From Sporosarcina sp. FSL K6-1508 (lineage in GTDB: Bacteria > Bacillota > Bacilli > Bacillales_A > Planococcaceae): a DNA stretch of 64,000 bases. Each line of letters opens with the position of its first letter. Position 1 is the first letter of the stretch. The notes under the pieces are model-generated. The model searched no databases. It worked only from the letters and a program-made list of their open reading frames with translations, and had not been told where the DNA came from. The position numbers were made by a program, and so were the translations under genes. Shown here piece after piece: positions 18,012-27,427 of this stretch. The DNA lies in NCBI RefSeq assembly GCF_038007465.1, contig NZ_JBBOXF010000001.1:4537001-4601000 (forward strand), given 5' to 3'.

Positions 18012-18404
18012 TCATTTGATTAATAATGATTTTCCCTCTAAGACAATAACTCCATTTTGATTTGTACAGATTGAATCGCAATGATAGAAAGTCTTAGCAT
18101 TTTTAACATCTATTTTTTTAATCGTAACGGAAGCAGTAATCTCATCATTAATATAAACTGGGTTTTTAAATTCCAATGTTTGTGAAAGTAATATCGTGCC
18201 GGGTCCAGGGATTTTTGTTCCTAAAACCGCGCCTATTAGCCCTCCCGTTAAAGTTCCATGAGCGATCCTTTCTCCAAACTGGGTTTTTTCAGCAAATCGA
18301 TTATCTAAATGAATTGGATTTGAATCCAATGTAATAACTGCAAATTGATCTATATCGTTAGCGGTTATTACTTTACTAATTGAATCTTGCTCTCCTACTT
18401 TCAT
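18012..18404 (-). CDS. MaoC-like (R)-specific enoyl-CoA hydratase
   Basis: 130 residues, a single hot-dog domain. The hydratase signature D...NP.H is present as LDSNPIHLDNRFAE (about 27-40), followed by ERIAHGTLTGGLIGAVLGTKIPGPGTI, the conserved H-G-x-x-x-x-x-L helix. It would hydrate trans-2-enoyl-CoA to (R)-3-hydroxyacyl-CoA. ATG 18404 is chosen because AGGTG lies 6 nt upstream. It is wedged between an rfbB fragment and the true rfbB and does not fit the sugar pathway, unless it makes a hydroxyacyl group for N-acylation of an amino sugar, as is known for anthrose in Bacillus anthracis (inference). Confidence 0.75.
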   Translation of the reverse strand: MKVGEQDSISKVITANDIDQFAVITLDSNPIHLDNRFAEKTQFGERIAHGTLTGGLIGAVLGTKIPGPGTILLSQTLEFKNPVYINDEITASVTIKKIDVKNAKTFYHCDSICTNQNGVIVLEGKSLLIK

Positions 18405-18695
18405 ATATTTCACCTCAAATTATTTATACTAATGCCTTAACTTCTTTCTTTTGCTGGCATTCCCATGACGTTTGAACAAACATGCGGAACAAGACAGCAA
18501 TTCACGTAGATATCAAATCTTTATTTCATCGTTATAGAATTGTGATACATTTTCTGAATAGCTCTGATACAAGCATTTTTTTTATTTCCCTTTTTACTTG
18601 CGTCTAAGCGACGTTTGTTAGTATCTTTTTTAAAGCAGATTGTCTTCTGGTAATAAACCCCATTCGCGTTTAGTCCCAAAGAATTTTATTCTAAA
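18405..18695. other. Intergenic stretch without a gene
   Basis: No gene or clear motif is seen between the MaoC gene start and the rfbB terminator. The only notable feature is AT-richness that could hold the MaoC promoter. Confidence 0.35.
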
Positions 18696-18752
18696 AAAGC
18701 CCGAATAAAGAATGGGAGAATCGATCCAAACAAATCGACATTTTTCGGGTCT
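18696..18752 (-). terminator. Terminator of the rfbA-rfbB operon
   Basis: Outer stem CCCGAA...TTCGGGC with an inner hairpin and a final T6 run on the minus strand. Duplicated at 17712-17770. Confidence 0.7.
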
Positions 18753-18758
18753 TCTGCT

Positions 18759-19772
18759 TCATTTCTCTATATAGTATTGTATCGTCTTAAATAGACATTC
18801 TTTAAAGTCACTAATCTTTGGTTCACCAAATTCAACTTGGAACTTTCGGTCGTCTATTGCATAACGAAAGTCATGTCCTGGTCGATTTTGAACAAATTTA
18901 ATAAGACTTTTATAACTTGAAACCGCTTCGTTTTTTTCTAATGGTTTTACCTCATCAAGAATCTCGCAAATTGTTTCTGCGATTTCAACATTCGTTTTTT
19001 CATTATGACCACCGATTAAATAGGTTTCACCCGATTTTCCTTCAAAAAATACTTTCTCAATCGCACGGCAATGATCCAACACATACAACCAGTCACGTAC
19101 ATTTTGCCCATCCCCGTATATCGGAATCGATTCGAGAGCTAATGCTTTTTGAATTATTGTCGGAATTAGCTTCTCATTATGCTGTTTCGGACCAAAATTA
19201 TTAGAACAATTAGTCGTCACGACATCCATGCCATATGTATGATAATAACTCCGAACAAGCATATCAGAAGATGCTTTACTTGCAGAGTAAGGGCTATTCG
19301 GTGCATATGGTGTTTCTTCCGTAAAATATCCTTCTGCCCCAAGTGTTCCGTACACTTCATCCGTTGAAATTTGGTGAAATTTCGCGTGTTGGAATCCCGG
19401 TTTATAACTAGAGACATCATCCATCCAAAACTTTCGGGCAACCTCCAGTAAGATGAACGTGCCAAGCACATTTGTCTCCACGAATGCCGCTGGATTTTTA
19501 ATCGAATTATCCACATGTGACTCGGCTGCAAAATGAATAACGCAGTCAATTTGGTGATTCTCAAATAGATCCTCAACAAGTTCACGGTCACAAATTTCTC
19601 CTTGCACAAACGTATGACGAGGATGATTCTCCACTTCTTGAAGATTGTTCATACTCCCCGCATACGTTAATTTATCAAGATTGATCACATGAATATCTTC
19701 ATATTGCTCTAATATATAAGGTATAAAATTGGAACCTATGAAGCCAGCTCCTCCAGTAATCAACAGATTCAT
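18759..19772 (-). CDS. rfbB: dTDP-glucose 4,6-dehydratase
   Basis: 337 residues. It oxidises C4 and removes the C6 hydroxyl of dTDP-glucose to give dTDP-4-keto-6-deoxyglucose, the substrate of the aminotransferase encoded two genes earlier. The NAD-binding GGAGFIGSN is at 7-15; the catalytic STDEVYG carries T137, D138 and E139; the YxxxK pair is Y162/K166 in PYSASK. It starts 6 bp after the acetyltransferase gene with an AAGGGTG site and ends at a strong terminator. It is the last gene of a tight four-gene operon. Confidence 0.95.
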   Translation of the reverse strand: MNLLITGGAGFIGSNFIPYILEQYEDIHVINLDKLTYAGSMNNLQEVENHPRHTFVQGEICDRELVEDLFENHQIDCVIHFAAESHVDNSIKNPAAFVETNVLGTFILLEVARKFWMDDVSSYKPGFQHAKFHQISTDEVYGTLGAEGYFTEETPYAPNSPYSASKASSDMLVRSYYHTYGMDVVTTNCSNNFGPKQHNEKLIPTIIQKALALESIPIYGDGQNVRDWLYVLDHCRAIEKVFFEGKSGETYLIGGHNEKTNVEIAETICEILDEVKPLEKNEAVSSYKSLIKFVQNRPGHDFRYAIDDRKFQVEFGEPKISDFKECLFKTIQYYIEK

Positions 19773-19778
19773 AACAAA

Positions 19779-20336
19779 TCACCCTTGTTTAAATTCTTCT
19801 TCAATCTCTATTAATTTTCTTGATCTTTCTTTAATCTTCTTTGCCGGTACCCCCATGTATACTCCAAACGCTTGACAATTCTCTTTTACAAGACTCAAAG
19901 CGGCAACACATGCACCTTCTTTTATTACTACGTTAGGAAGTACAATTGAACCTGAACCAATAATAACATGTCTTCCTATAACAACTTTCCCATGGGTAAC
20001 ATTTGTATATTGCCTATCAATTGTCGGGTTGGTCATATATTCACCTGTATAATCATCATCGCTGGAATAAAGAGATACCCTTGAACTAATACCCGCATAA
20101 TCATCAATTATTATCTTACCTTTTCCGATCAATGATGCAAAGACTGCTATATGTACATTACAACCAATTCGGATTTCTGTTCCAGCCGAAAGTACACAAA
20201 AGTCGTCAATTCTAGTATTATCCCCAATGAAGATGTTCTGGGGATTATACAAAGATGCCTTTTTGGAAACACGAACATTTTTTCCCACATTTCCAAACCC
20301 AATTTTTTTAAGTTCTTCTTGACTAAAAAAACTCAT
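19779..20336 (-). CDS. Left-handed beta-helix sugar N-acetyltransferase
   Basis: 185 residues. Hexapeptide repeats ([LIV]-G-x-x-x-x) run from ~30 to ~150: NIFIGDNTRIDD, IRIGCNVHIAV, KVVIGRHVIIGSGSIVLPNVVIKEGACVAALSLV, then a C-terminal helix after GVYMGVPAKKIKER. A His/Asp region (SSDDDYTGE) replaces the usual active-site loop of maltose acetyltransferases. It overlaps the aminotransferase gene by 4 bp (ATGA), which points to acetylation of the new amino group on the dTDP-sugar (VioB/QdtC-like role). The exact substrate is inference. Confidence 0.78.
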   Translation of the reverse strand: MSFFSQEELKKIGFGNVGKNVRVSKKASLYNPQNIFIGDNTRIDDFCVLSAGTEIRIGCNVHIAVFASLIGKGKIIIDDYAGISSRVSLYSSDDDYTGEYMTNPTIDRQYTNVTHGKVVIGRHVIIGSGSIVLPNVVIKEGACVAALSLVKENCQAFGVYMGVPAKKIKERSRKLIEIEEEFKQG

Positions 20337-21412
20337 TTTAATTCCCCCAACACAAGATCTATTATTCTTTCTACATCTTTTATGTTCAAATCACTATATA
20401 ATGGCAAACACAACACTCTATTCGAAATATCTTCTGAATTAAAACATGGGTAATAACTTTGTAAATATGGAAGTTCATTCAATGTCGGATAGAAGTATCT
20501 TCTCGCTTGAATGTTTTTTTTATCAAGTGCTTCTTTTACTGCCACTAATTCTTGTTCCGTTTCAAATATTATTGGATAATATGCATAGTTATAATCAACA
20601 CTTTTTGATATGCTAGGTCGTACAAAATGCTTTAGTAGTCGCGCATCATATGTATCCGCAATCACTTTTCTTTTTTCCATAATCTGATCAATGTATTTCA
20701 AATTACAAAGACCCATCGCCGCATGGAACTCGGAGTTTTTTGCATTTATCCCAACCATTTTATAACATTCATCTTCAAAACCGAAACTTCTCAACAACTT
20801 AATCTGTTTATCCATTTCCGGTCCAAGATTAGTAACAATCCCCCCGCCTTCTACAGTATGAAAGAGCTTTGTGGCATGGAAACTAAGTGTCGATATATCT
20901 CCATATTCTAAAATAGATTTCCCTTTATACTTAACACCAAATGCATGGGCAGCGTCATAAATTACTTTTAAACCGTGCTTCTTTGCAATTTCTTCTATTC
21001 GTTCTACATTACAAGGGATACCATATACATGTGTAGCCAATATTGCCGTTGTTTTTTTAGTAATTACTTCTTCGATTTTATCTGCATCGATACACAACGT
21101 TTCCGAATCTATATCTACAAAAACAGGTTCACAGTTTTCCCAAATTATTGCAGTCGTTGTGGCTACAAATGAAAATGGGGTAGTTATAACTTCCCCCTTT
21201 ATATCTAAAGCTTTTAAAGCTAGTTGTAATGCCAAAGTTCCGTTACCTACGAAACTAAGCGAGGTTACTTCCAAGTAGGAGGCAAGTTCATCCTCTAACT
21301 CTCTTACGAACACTCCGTTATTAGTTAACCATTTGGAACCCCATAATTTAGCAATACGGTTATTGTATTCTTCCATAGGAGGGAGAAACGGTTGTGTAAC
21401 TGGAATAATCAT
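20333..21412 (-). CDS. DegT/DnrJ/EryC1 aminotransferase, VioA-like
   Basis: 359 residues, PLP-dependent sugar 4-aminotransferase. Internal aldimine Lys is K182 in SFHATKLF; the Asp that binds the pyridine N is D153 in IYDAAHAFG. The N-terminus (PVTQPFLPPMEEY...WGSKWLTNNG) resembles VioA, which makes dTDP-4-amino-4,6-dideoxyglucose (viosamine) from the RfbB product. With no 3,4-ketoisomerase gene (QdtA/FdtA) in the operon, C4 amination is more likely than C3. The ATG follows the rfbA stop directly and has GGTAGG upstream. Viosamine derivatives are known flagellin glycans in Pseudomonas syringae. Confidence 0.82.
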   Translation of the reverse strand: MIIPVTQPFLPPMEEYNNRIAKLWGSKWLTNNGVFVRELEDELASYLEVTSLSFVGNGTLALQLALKALDIKGEVITTPFSFVATTTAIIWENCEPVFVDIDSETLCIDADKIEEVITKKTTAILATHVYGIPCNVERIEEIAKKHGLKVIYDAAHAFGVKYKGKSILEYGDISTLSFHATKLFHTVEGGGIVTNLGPEMDKQIKLLRSFGFEDECYKMVGINAKNSEFHAAMGLCNLKYIDQIMEKRKVIADTYDARLLKHFVRPSISKSVDYNYAYYPIIFETEQELVAVKEALDKKNIQARRYFYPTLNELPYLQSYYPCFNSEDISNRVLCLPLYSDLNIKDVERIIDLVLGELK

Positions 21413-22285
21413 TCATGAAAACCTACCATCCACTAATTCATTTAAATATATGCCATAATCATTCTTGTATTCTGCTGCAATCGTTCGAATATCGTCTTCA
21501 GTTATCCAATTGTTTCGATAGCTAATTTCTTCTAAACAAGCGATTTTAAATCCTTGACGTTTCTCAATTGTTTCTACAAACTGTCCAGCTTCTAATAGAC
21601 TTTCAAATGTCCCTGTGTCTAGCCAAGCAAAACCACGACCTAGCAATTGGACTTTCAGTTGATTATTTTTCAAATACTCTTTGTTTATATCGGTTATTTC
21701 AATCTCACCTCTTGGAGAAGGTGTTACATTTTTAGCAATTTCTACAACTGAGTTGTCATAAAAGTAAAGGCCAGTAACTGCATATTGCGACCTTGGATTT
21801 TCAGGTTTCTCTTCTATTGATATTGCAGCAAAGTTCTCATCAAATTCTACAACACCAAAACGCTTCGGATCCTTTACTTGATAACCGAACACGACGGCAC
21901 CTTTTTCAAGTGCGGCTGCCTTTTTAAGGACAGGTGTAAAACCTTGTCCATAAAAAATATTATCGCCCAACACAAGACATACATTATCATTTCCAATAAA
22001 CTTTTCTCCGATAATAAACGCATCAGCCAAACCCCTTGGATAGTCTTGTACGGCATACTCAATTCTAATACCCCACTTTGAACCATCCCCTAATAGTTTT
22101 TCAAACAATGGAATATCTTGTGGTGTCGAAATGATTAATATTTCACGAATTCCTGATAACATCAGAACTGAGAGTGGGTAATAAATCATCGGTTTATCAT
22201 AGACGGGTAAAAGCTGCTTTGAAATTGCTTGTGTTATCGGATATAATCTCGTTCCGCTACCACCAGCTAGGATGATGCCTTTCAT
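21413..22285 (-). CDS. rfbA: Glucose-1-phosphate thymidylyltransferase
   Basis: 290 residues. It joins glucose-1-P and dTTP to form dTDP-glucose. The nucleotide-binding GGSGTRLYP is at 8-16; QLLPVYDKPMIYYPL and VCLVLGDNIFYGQGF (metal Asp) follow, then EEKPENPRS and WLDTGTFESL. It is the first gene of the operon rfbA-aminotransferase-acetyltransferase-rfbB, with AAGGTG 8 nt before the ATG. rfbC and rfbD are absent, so rhamnose is not the product of this cluster. Confidence 0.95.
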   Translation of the reverse strand: MKGIILAGGSGTRLYPITQAISKQLLPVYDKPMIYYPLSVLMLSGIREILIISTPQDIPLFEKLLGDGSKWGIRIEYAVQDYPRGLADAFIIGEKFIGNDNVCLVLGDNIFYGQGFTPVLKKAAALEKGAVVFGYQVKDPKRFGVVEFDENFAAISIEEKPENPRSQYAVTGLYFYDNSVVEIAKNVTPSPRGEIEITDINKEYLKNNQLKVQLLGRGFAWLDTGTFESLLEAGQFVETIEKRQGFKIACLEEISYRNNWITEDDIRTIAAEYKNDYGIYLNELVDGRFS

Positions 22286-22338
22286 AGTAATACACCTTCA
22301 GTCCAAATTATTTAAACTAAATAGATTGTACTAAGCAT

Positions 22339-23781
22339 TCATAATAATATAGGGCGCTTATTAGGTTTCGCGTAAAGAATTGTTTCCTCGGCAAACGTCG
22401 TAAAGTGGTCGAGATAAAAACTGTAGTCACAATTTAGACCATCTATATATTTATGAATTTCTGAAAAGTCTTCTATTTTGTGATAAATTGAGATTGCCAT
22501 TTTAGGTCTGAACTTTAATATCGTTTTTTCTGCTCCTTTTAACGCGTTCAACTCCGCTCCTTCAATATCCATTTTAATAAAGTCGATTTTAGCTACTGAA
22601 TTTTCAACAACAAAATCATCAATAGAAATAGTTGTTGTCTTATTCCGACTAATTGGTTGTTCACTTAGACTACTTCCCGGGCCATTGTCTATATAAAATA
22701 ACTCATTTCCTGAAATACTCCAGAGAGGATGACTAACAATAGTAATAGTAGATGAAACGGCAGGATTAATATCTATATTCCTTTTCATTATTTCTAAATT
22801 ACTTTTGATGAATTCGAATGTGAATACTTTCCCACGGGGACCAACTTCCTCCGCAAAAAATAGCGCCGTATCCCCATAACATCCCCCTGCATCGATTACA
22901 TAATCATCTTTTTCAACTTTCACTTCAGTGTGCTCATATTGTTTTCTAACAAAAGTTGCATGAATACCCATCGGAAGATAAAACATCTTTATTGGATAGC
23001 CTAAACTGCTTAAATCATAATGTTCTAGTTCCCAGCCTTTAAATCCTACCGCTATTTTCTCTTCACTGTCTTTCAAATCTTTAATATACTTCCTCTCTGA
23101 CCAATATAATGAGTTATTTAGATTTAATTTCACCCTTAAATGTCCAAGAATACGGTACGATAAAATTCCTTTGAGAGTTTCTTTGGATTGTTCATCGCCT
23201 AAGTTTTCATATAAAAATGAAATTCCTTCAATATACTGCGCAATCTGATAGGCCACATCATAATTAATGCTTCCATTATTAAGTACTGTATTTGCTTCAT
23301 TTTTATTATATCTGTCCAAATCTATATCGTTGAAATTTTGATTACTCATGTTATTTATTAACTCATTTAATAATTCTTCTAAAAATGTAACTGTAATTTT
23401 ACGTTTATATGTCACACCATTTTGTTTCTTACGCATTATTTCAATCAAGTATTGATTAACTTGATTATTCAATTGTTGATCATTTGATAATTTTTTAGCT
23501 TGTGTAAAAAAATCAATAGATTCATCCAACTCATTTTCAATAAATCTTATTATACCTGAATTGATAAGATCATCGATATTATCAATATTCATAAGTAATG
23601 ACATAGCAAAGAAATAATTAGCATTAGATATGTCTTTTTGATTATAAGAAATTATACCTAGCATATTATATAGTTTTTGATTAACTTCCATTTCTGCTTT
23701 ATGATCCTTAATTAATGAATAAACTTGTTGCTCCTCGTTATTATTCATCATTTTCCGCACATATTCTTCAGTTACTTTCAT
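22339..23781 (-). CDS. FkbM-family methyltransferase with helical N-terminal region
   Basis: 480 residues. The N-terminal ~140 residues are helical with TPR-like pairs (NQKLYNMLGIISYNQKDISNANYFF and following). The C-terminal third is a FkbM-type SAM domain: YVIDAGGCYGDTALFFAEEVG (SAM loop), VFTFEFI, then FIKMDIEGAELNALKGAEK, the family signature with the acidic metal/SAM region. FkbM enzymes are O-methyltransferases, often acting on sugars of glycans. ATG 23781 is used; GTG codons 9-12 bp upstream are alternatives. It lies next to a glycosyltransferase gene, suggesting methylation of the flagellar or surface glycan. Confidence 0.78.
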   Translation of the reverse strand: MKVTEEYVRKMMNNNEEQQVYSLIKDHKAEMEVNQKLYNMLGIISYNQKDISNANYFFAMSLLMNIDNIDDLINSGIIRFIENELDESIDFFTQAKKLSNDQQLNNQVNQYLIEIMRKKQNGVTYKRKITVTFLEELLNELINNMSNQNFNDIDLDRYNKNEANTVLNNGSINYDVAYQIAQYIEGISFLYENLGDEQSKETLKGILSYRILGHLRVKLNLNNSLYWSERKYIKDLKDSEEKIAVGFKGWELEHYDLSSLGYPIKMFYLPMGIHATFVRKQYEHTEVKVEKDDYVIDAGGCYGDTALFFAEEVGPRGKVFTFEFIKSNLEIMKRNIDINPAVSSTITIVSHPLWSISGNELFYIDNGPGSSLSEQPISRNKTTTISIDDFVVENSVAKIDFIKMDIEGAELNALKGAEKTILKFRPKMAISIYHKIEDFSEIHKYIDGLNCDYSFYLDHFTTFAEETILYAKPNKRPILL

Positions 23782-23817
23782 TGGATTCACCACTTTATTT
23801 GTTTTTAATAATTAAAT

Positions 23818-25008
23818 TTAAAAATCATTTTTCAAACATTGTTCCAACATGGTTAGCTCTTGCTTAAAAGTAAACTTCTTTTGCGCTAGTATATAGTTTT
23901 GTTCTGTTAGATCATTAAAAATATTTTCGTTATTTATAATGGAATTTAAATGATTCACTGAATCACTTATCGTATCTTGATCAAAAAAGACACTTCCTTC
24001 ACTAAGTTCTTTATTGCTTTCCATAAAATCAACCATCTTGTTTGAAAATAAAATACTGTTATTTAAAAATGAATTAGGTATACGTTCATGTAGACTTGTA
24101 AACATTGGCGTTATATTAATATTTGCCTTGCTCTGTGATATGATATGTAAAGACTCTAAGTAACTGACTGGATTGAAAAATCTGACGTTAGGATAATGCC
24201 CCAGTACATTTTGCAGTTCCGGCGCACTAAATGTATACATTTCTACTCCACTCTCCGCAATTTCTATTAAAGCTAATTTTCTTGTTAGATTTCGATGAAA
24301 AAGATCAACATGCACGAATGCTAATTTCACTACTTTGTCAATTGATTCGCCATCTAATTTTAGACTGTCTCGAATATATTGTTCTAACAATAGTTCAATT
24401 GGATTTTGTATATACTTTTTATTATTAATCAATAAATAATTCAAATCCCCACAAAAATCCATCAGAACTTTTAATATTATGGGGTTTTCTTTAAATTGGT
24501 TTTGCATGTCCAAAATAATTTGGTCCACGGAATGATATGTTCCGAAATAACAAAGTGGAATGGTCTTATCGTTAAATTTAACTTGCTTGGAGACATTCAA
24601 ACCTGGCAACGTAGTTATCCGTTTATATCTCGTAACTTTATTAGTTTCAAATGCTTGCTCAAAAAACTTTTCAGTTGAAAGTGTTAACAATTTAGGATGA
24701 TTCGGATTAAGCATTGCTCGATTATTCAAATGATAAAATGGGTGATCCCCTATCCTTAAAACATGTGGAATGCCCGTTTTCATAATATGGTTTTTTTCGT
24801 CTTCATAAAAATAGGTCACAGGATTAAAACCAAGTGTTAGATCTGGTTTAAATTTTTCAATAAGCCGTAAATAGTCATTAGAATTCATTAGATTCATTTC
24901 AACAGTTACGGCATTTGCACCTAACTTCCTCAATTCTGTAGTTGCTATTAGTGAGTAGGTGCTCAATACGTCATACCTACTAGATCCTTTGAATATAAGT
25001 ATTTTCAT
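23818..25008 (-). CDS. Glycosyltransferase, CgeB/GT4-like
   Basis: 396 residues. It has a two-domain GT-B appearance: the N-terminal half begins MKILIFKGSSRYDVLSTYSL, and the C-terminal half has GHYPNVRFFNPVSYLESLHIISQSKANINITP and LHERIPNSFLNNSILFSN with E/R pairs resembling the CgeB-type glycosyl_trans_1_2 domain (conserved R-x-F and E late in the protein). The ATG is preceded by AAAGGAGTG. Likely role: adding a sugar to flagellin or the cell surface. The donor cannot be deduced. The IS4-family insertion 130 bp upstream separates it from the genes at 27.4 kb and may affect its promoter. Confidence 0.65.
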   Translation of the reverse strand: MKILIFKGSSRYDVLSTYSLIATTELRKLGANAVTVEMNLMNSNDYLRLIEKFKPDLTLGFNPVTYFYEDEKNHIMKTGIPHVLRIGDHPFYHLNNRAMLNPNHPKLLTLSTEKFFEQAFETNKVTRYKRITTLPGLNVSKQVKFNDKTIPLCYFGTYHSVDQIILDMQNQFKENPIILKVLMDFCGDLNYLLINNKKYIQNPIELLLEQYIRDSLKLDGESIDKVVKLAFVHVDLFHRNLTRKLALIEIAESGVEMYTFSAPELQNVLGHYPNVRFFNPVSYLESLHIISQSKANINITPMFTSLHERIPNSFLNNSILFSNKMVDFMESNKELSEGSVFFDQDTISDSVNHLNSIINNENIFNDLTEQNYILAQKKFTFKQELTMLEQCLKNDF

Positions 25009-25148
25009 TTTTTCACTCCTTTAGTTTTTAATGCTTTTTAGTTTCAAGCTTGATATAAGTAATCATAATCAGAGAAATATCACTCTTAATTCACACAACT
25101 CCTAATTACTTCCAAAAGATTCACGAACTTAATTGTTATAACTTCAGG

Positions 25149-26549
25149 CACTAGTGTCGCATTAATATCCACGGAATATTAAAAATACGCGTAATCTTCA
25201 AGAATCAAAAGAAAACCAAACAAAAAATCCTTTATTATGGTCTGTACAGGTAGTTCCTGTCCAAATCCAATATTAAGGACTCACTCATGGACAAGAATAC
25301 ACTAAAAACTTCATTTGGTAAATGGGTTGGACCCATTAATTTTGATAAAATTAAGATGGATGTTGACTTTTTTAAGCAGGATCATTATACGAAAAAATTG
25401 ACTACACAATCCTTTATTCTATTGATGCTTTATTCGCACTTGAATAAAAAAGAGAGCCTGTATGCGATGGAAGCTGAACTTGCAGACGAAGGTCTCCAAA
25501 ATACCTTAGGCTTTACTTCAATCAGCGTTTCTCAGTTATCTAGAAAAAACAATGAAGTAGATCCGGCAATCCTGTCGAGTCTGTTCTTGAATCTTGCGAG
25601 CCAATTGAATACGCGTTTTCAACCACCAAAAACAAAAATGGTGCTGAAAATAATCGACTCGACAACGATTCCCCTAAACCTCAATCATTTTAAATGGGCA
25701 ACATTCCGAAAGACCAAATCAGGCTATAAACTTCATTTGCGACTTGTATTCAACGATGATGGTTCACATTATCCAGACAAGGAAGTTATGACAAATGCGA
25801 AGGAACATGATCGGAATCAGCTTGAAATCCTCGTAGATGATAAAGAGGCCATGTACGTCTTTGACCGTGGGTACGTCGATTATAAGCGCTTCGATTCCTT
25901 TACGGATGACGGCCTTTTCTTTGTGTGTAGACTTAAGAAAAATGCGGTTATTCACATCGTAAAAGAGTTGGACCTTTTAGAAGGAAATACCGTGTTAGCT
26001 GATAAAGCGGTTCTTATAGGAACTGCTAAAAATCAGACGCGGAACCTCTTTCGTATCGTGACTGTTACAGATAGCCGGGGAAAAGAAATGCGTCTGATTA
26101 CAAATCGATTTGATATTTCTGCGGATGAAATTAGCAAAATCTATCGTTCTCGCTGGGCAATTGAACTGTTCTTCAAATGGATTAAACAACATGTGAAAAT
26201 CAAACATTTTTATGGGATGAGCGAAAACGCTGTGAAAAATCAAATCTATCTTGCGTTAATCACGTACTGTTTGACTGTTTTGGTTCAAGCCGAAACTAAA
26301 AGTAAAAAGACGCTTCTTCAAATTACACGCTGGTTAACGGCGATGATTTGGAAAGAGGCGCGGCATTGGCTGCGACGTTTTGAGAACACCGATGTTCCGT
26401 AAGGAATAATCCTTTTATCTGTCGCCCTCGCACTTCTGTATAAAACTACCAAATGGACAGCGCTACCTCTATTAGGGTATTTACCTTTTTTGAAAAAATA
26501 TTATTAATAATGGGACTAAAATTCAGTCTACGTTTATGCAACACTAGTG
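25149..26549 (+). mobile_element. IS4-family insertion sequence, intact
   Basis: 1401 bp with inverted ends CACTAGTGTCGCATTAA and CACTAGTGTTGCATAAA. It is flanked by a perfect 9-bp direct duplication AACTTCAGG (25140-25148 and 26550-26558), showing a fairly recent transposition. It carries one intact transposase gene. Confidence 0.92.
25287..26402 (+). CDS. IS4-family transposase
   Basis: 371 residues, complete. DDE core: IIDSTTI (first Asp), FDRGYVDYKRF (second Asp) and the YREK signature as YRSRWAIELFFKWIK carrying the Glu. The N-terminal ~90 residues (LYAMEAELADEGLQ, SISVSQLSRKNNEV) form the DNA-binding domain. The ATG follows a leader with TACAGGTAGTTCCTGTCC, a small inverted repeat also present in the dead copy. 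Homologous to the broken gene at 12088-13205. Confidence 0.92.
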   Translation: MDKNTLKTSFGKWVGPINFDKIKMDVDFFKQDHYTKKLTTQSFILLMLYSHLNKKESLYAMEAELADEGLQNTLGFTSISVSQLSRKNNEVDPAILSSLFLNLASQLNTRFQPPKTKMVLKIIDSTTIPLNLNHFKWATFRKTKSGYKLHLRLVFNDDGSHYPDKEVMTNAKEHDRNQLEILVDDKEAMYVFDRGYVDYKRFDSFTDDGLFFVCRLKKNAVIHIVKELDLLEGNTVLADKAVLIGTAKNQTRNLFRIVTVTDSRGKEMRLITNRFDISADEISKIYRSRWAIELFFKWIKQHVKIKHFYGMSENAVKNQIYLALITYCLTVLVQAETKSKKTLLQITRWLTAMIWKEARHWLRRFENTDVP

Positions 26550-26558
26550 AACTTCAGG

Positions 26559-27427
26559 ATTTAAAAGACATTTTTTTGTCCATCAGGGTTATTACCAATT
26601 TAATATATTTCGCCATCAAATCCTTGCCCCTTGTAATATTCAGCTATGTAATGAACTGGTATATATTCTATTTTGACTTTGACAAAAACGACTAGTTTGG
26701 TGACACATAATAGGTGCCTAAACTATTATCAATTGCTCAATAAGACATTATTGAACACCTAACAATCCATTCATTTCAAGATATTCCGAAATTAGATTCA
26801 AATAGTTGTTTAAAATTCACATTACTTATCGCATTTAATATTGCAATTTAGCCTTCATTAAGATCTAAAAGTAGTTCAGACTTTTCTACTCTTGAATTCT
26901 TCGTTAAAAACGGCGGCTATAATATACCAACGAGCACCGTAATATTATCTCTATCAATTAATTTAAGTAATGGATCTAAGTCAACGTTTCAAGATTATTC
27001 CCCCTACAACAGCTCCCAACTTAAAGGAGTTCCATAGACTAAGGTACCTACATATAAAATAACCCTGAATTATTTTATAAACTAGTTCCGGCGTTCACTG
27101 ATTTCAGTTCGGTATAAATATTTATACTTTCATCCATAGACTAAGCAACGTAAGCCTTACCAGTGATATCTTTAGATTGATCCAGCATAAATTCCTTTGC
27201 AACCACACCGAATCCAACCATTGATATTGTCCGTAACGAGAGATTCCAATAATGAAAGTAAAAAAATCCAAGGATTTTTCCGCGTAGGCGAGGGCGCTAA
27301 GTAATTTGTGCGAATCTGCAACATCATTTTCACCCTTCGAAAACAGGACCGCGAAGTACTATCTTCTTTTATTCTAGCCCTGTCCGGACAATTCCCCTTT
27401 TATTAGGCCCTGCCTATGTAGTAACTA
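26559..27427. other. Gene-poor stretch with decayed fragments
   Basis: No intact gene in ~870 bp. On the minus strand at about 26605-26700 a frame reads VKVKIEYIPVHYIAEYYKGQ and FDGEIY, reminiscent of the end of a RES-type toxin domain. Around 27147-27236 a minus-strand ATG frame gives ~28 residues (VVAKEFMLDQSKDITGKAYV). Both look like leftovers of lost genes between the IS and the methyltransferase gene. Confidence 0.35.

Noticed and set aside
26605..26700. A RES-domain toxin
   Set aside because: Only ~30 residues with stops on both sides; too little to call more than a fragment.
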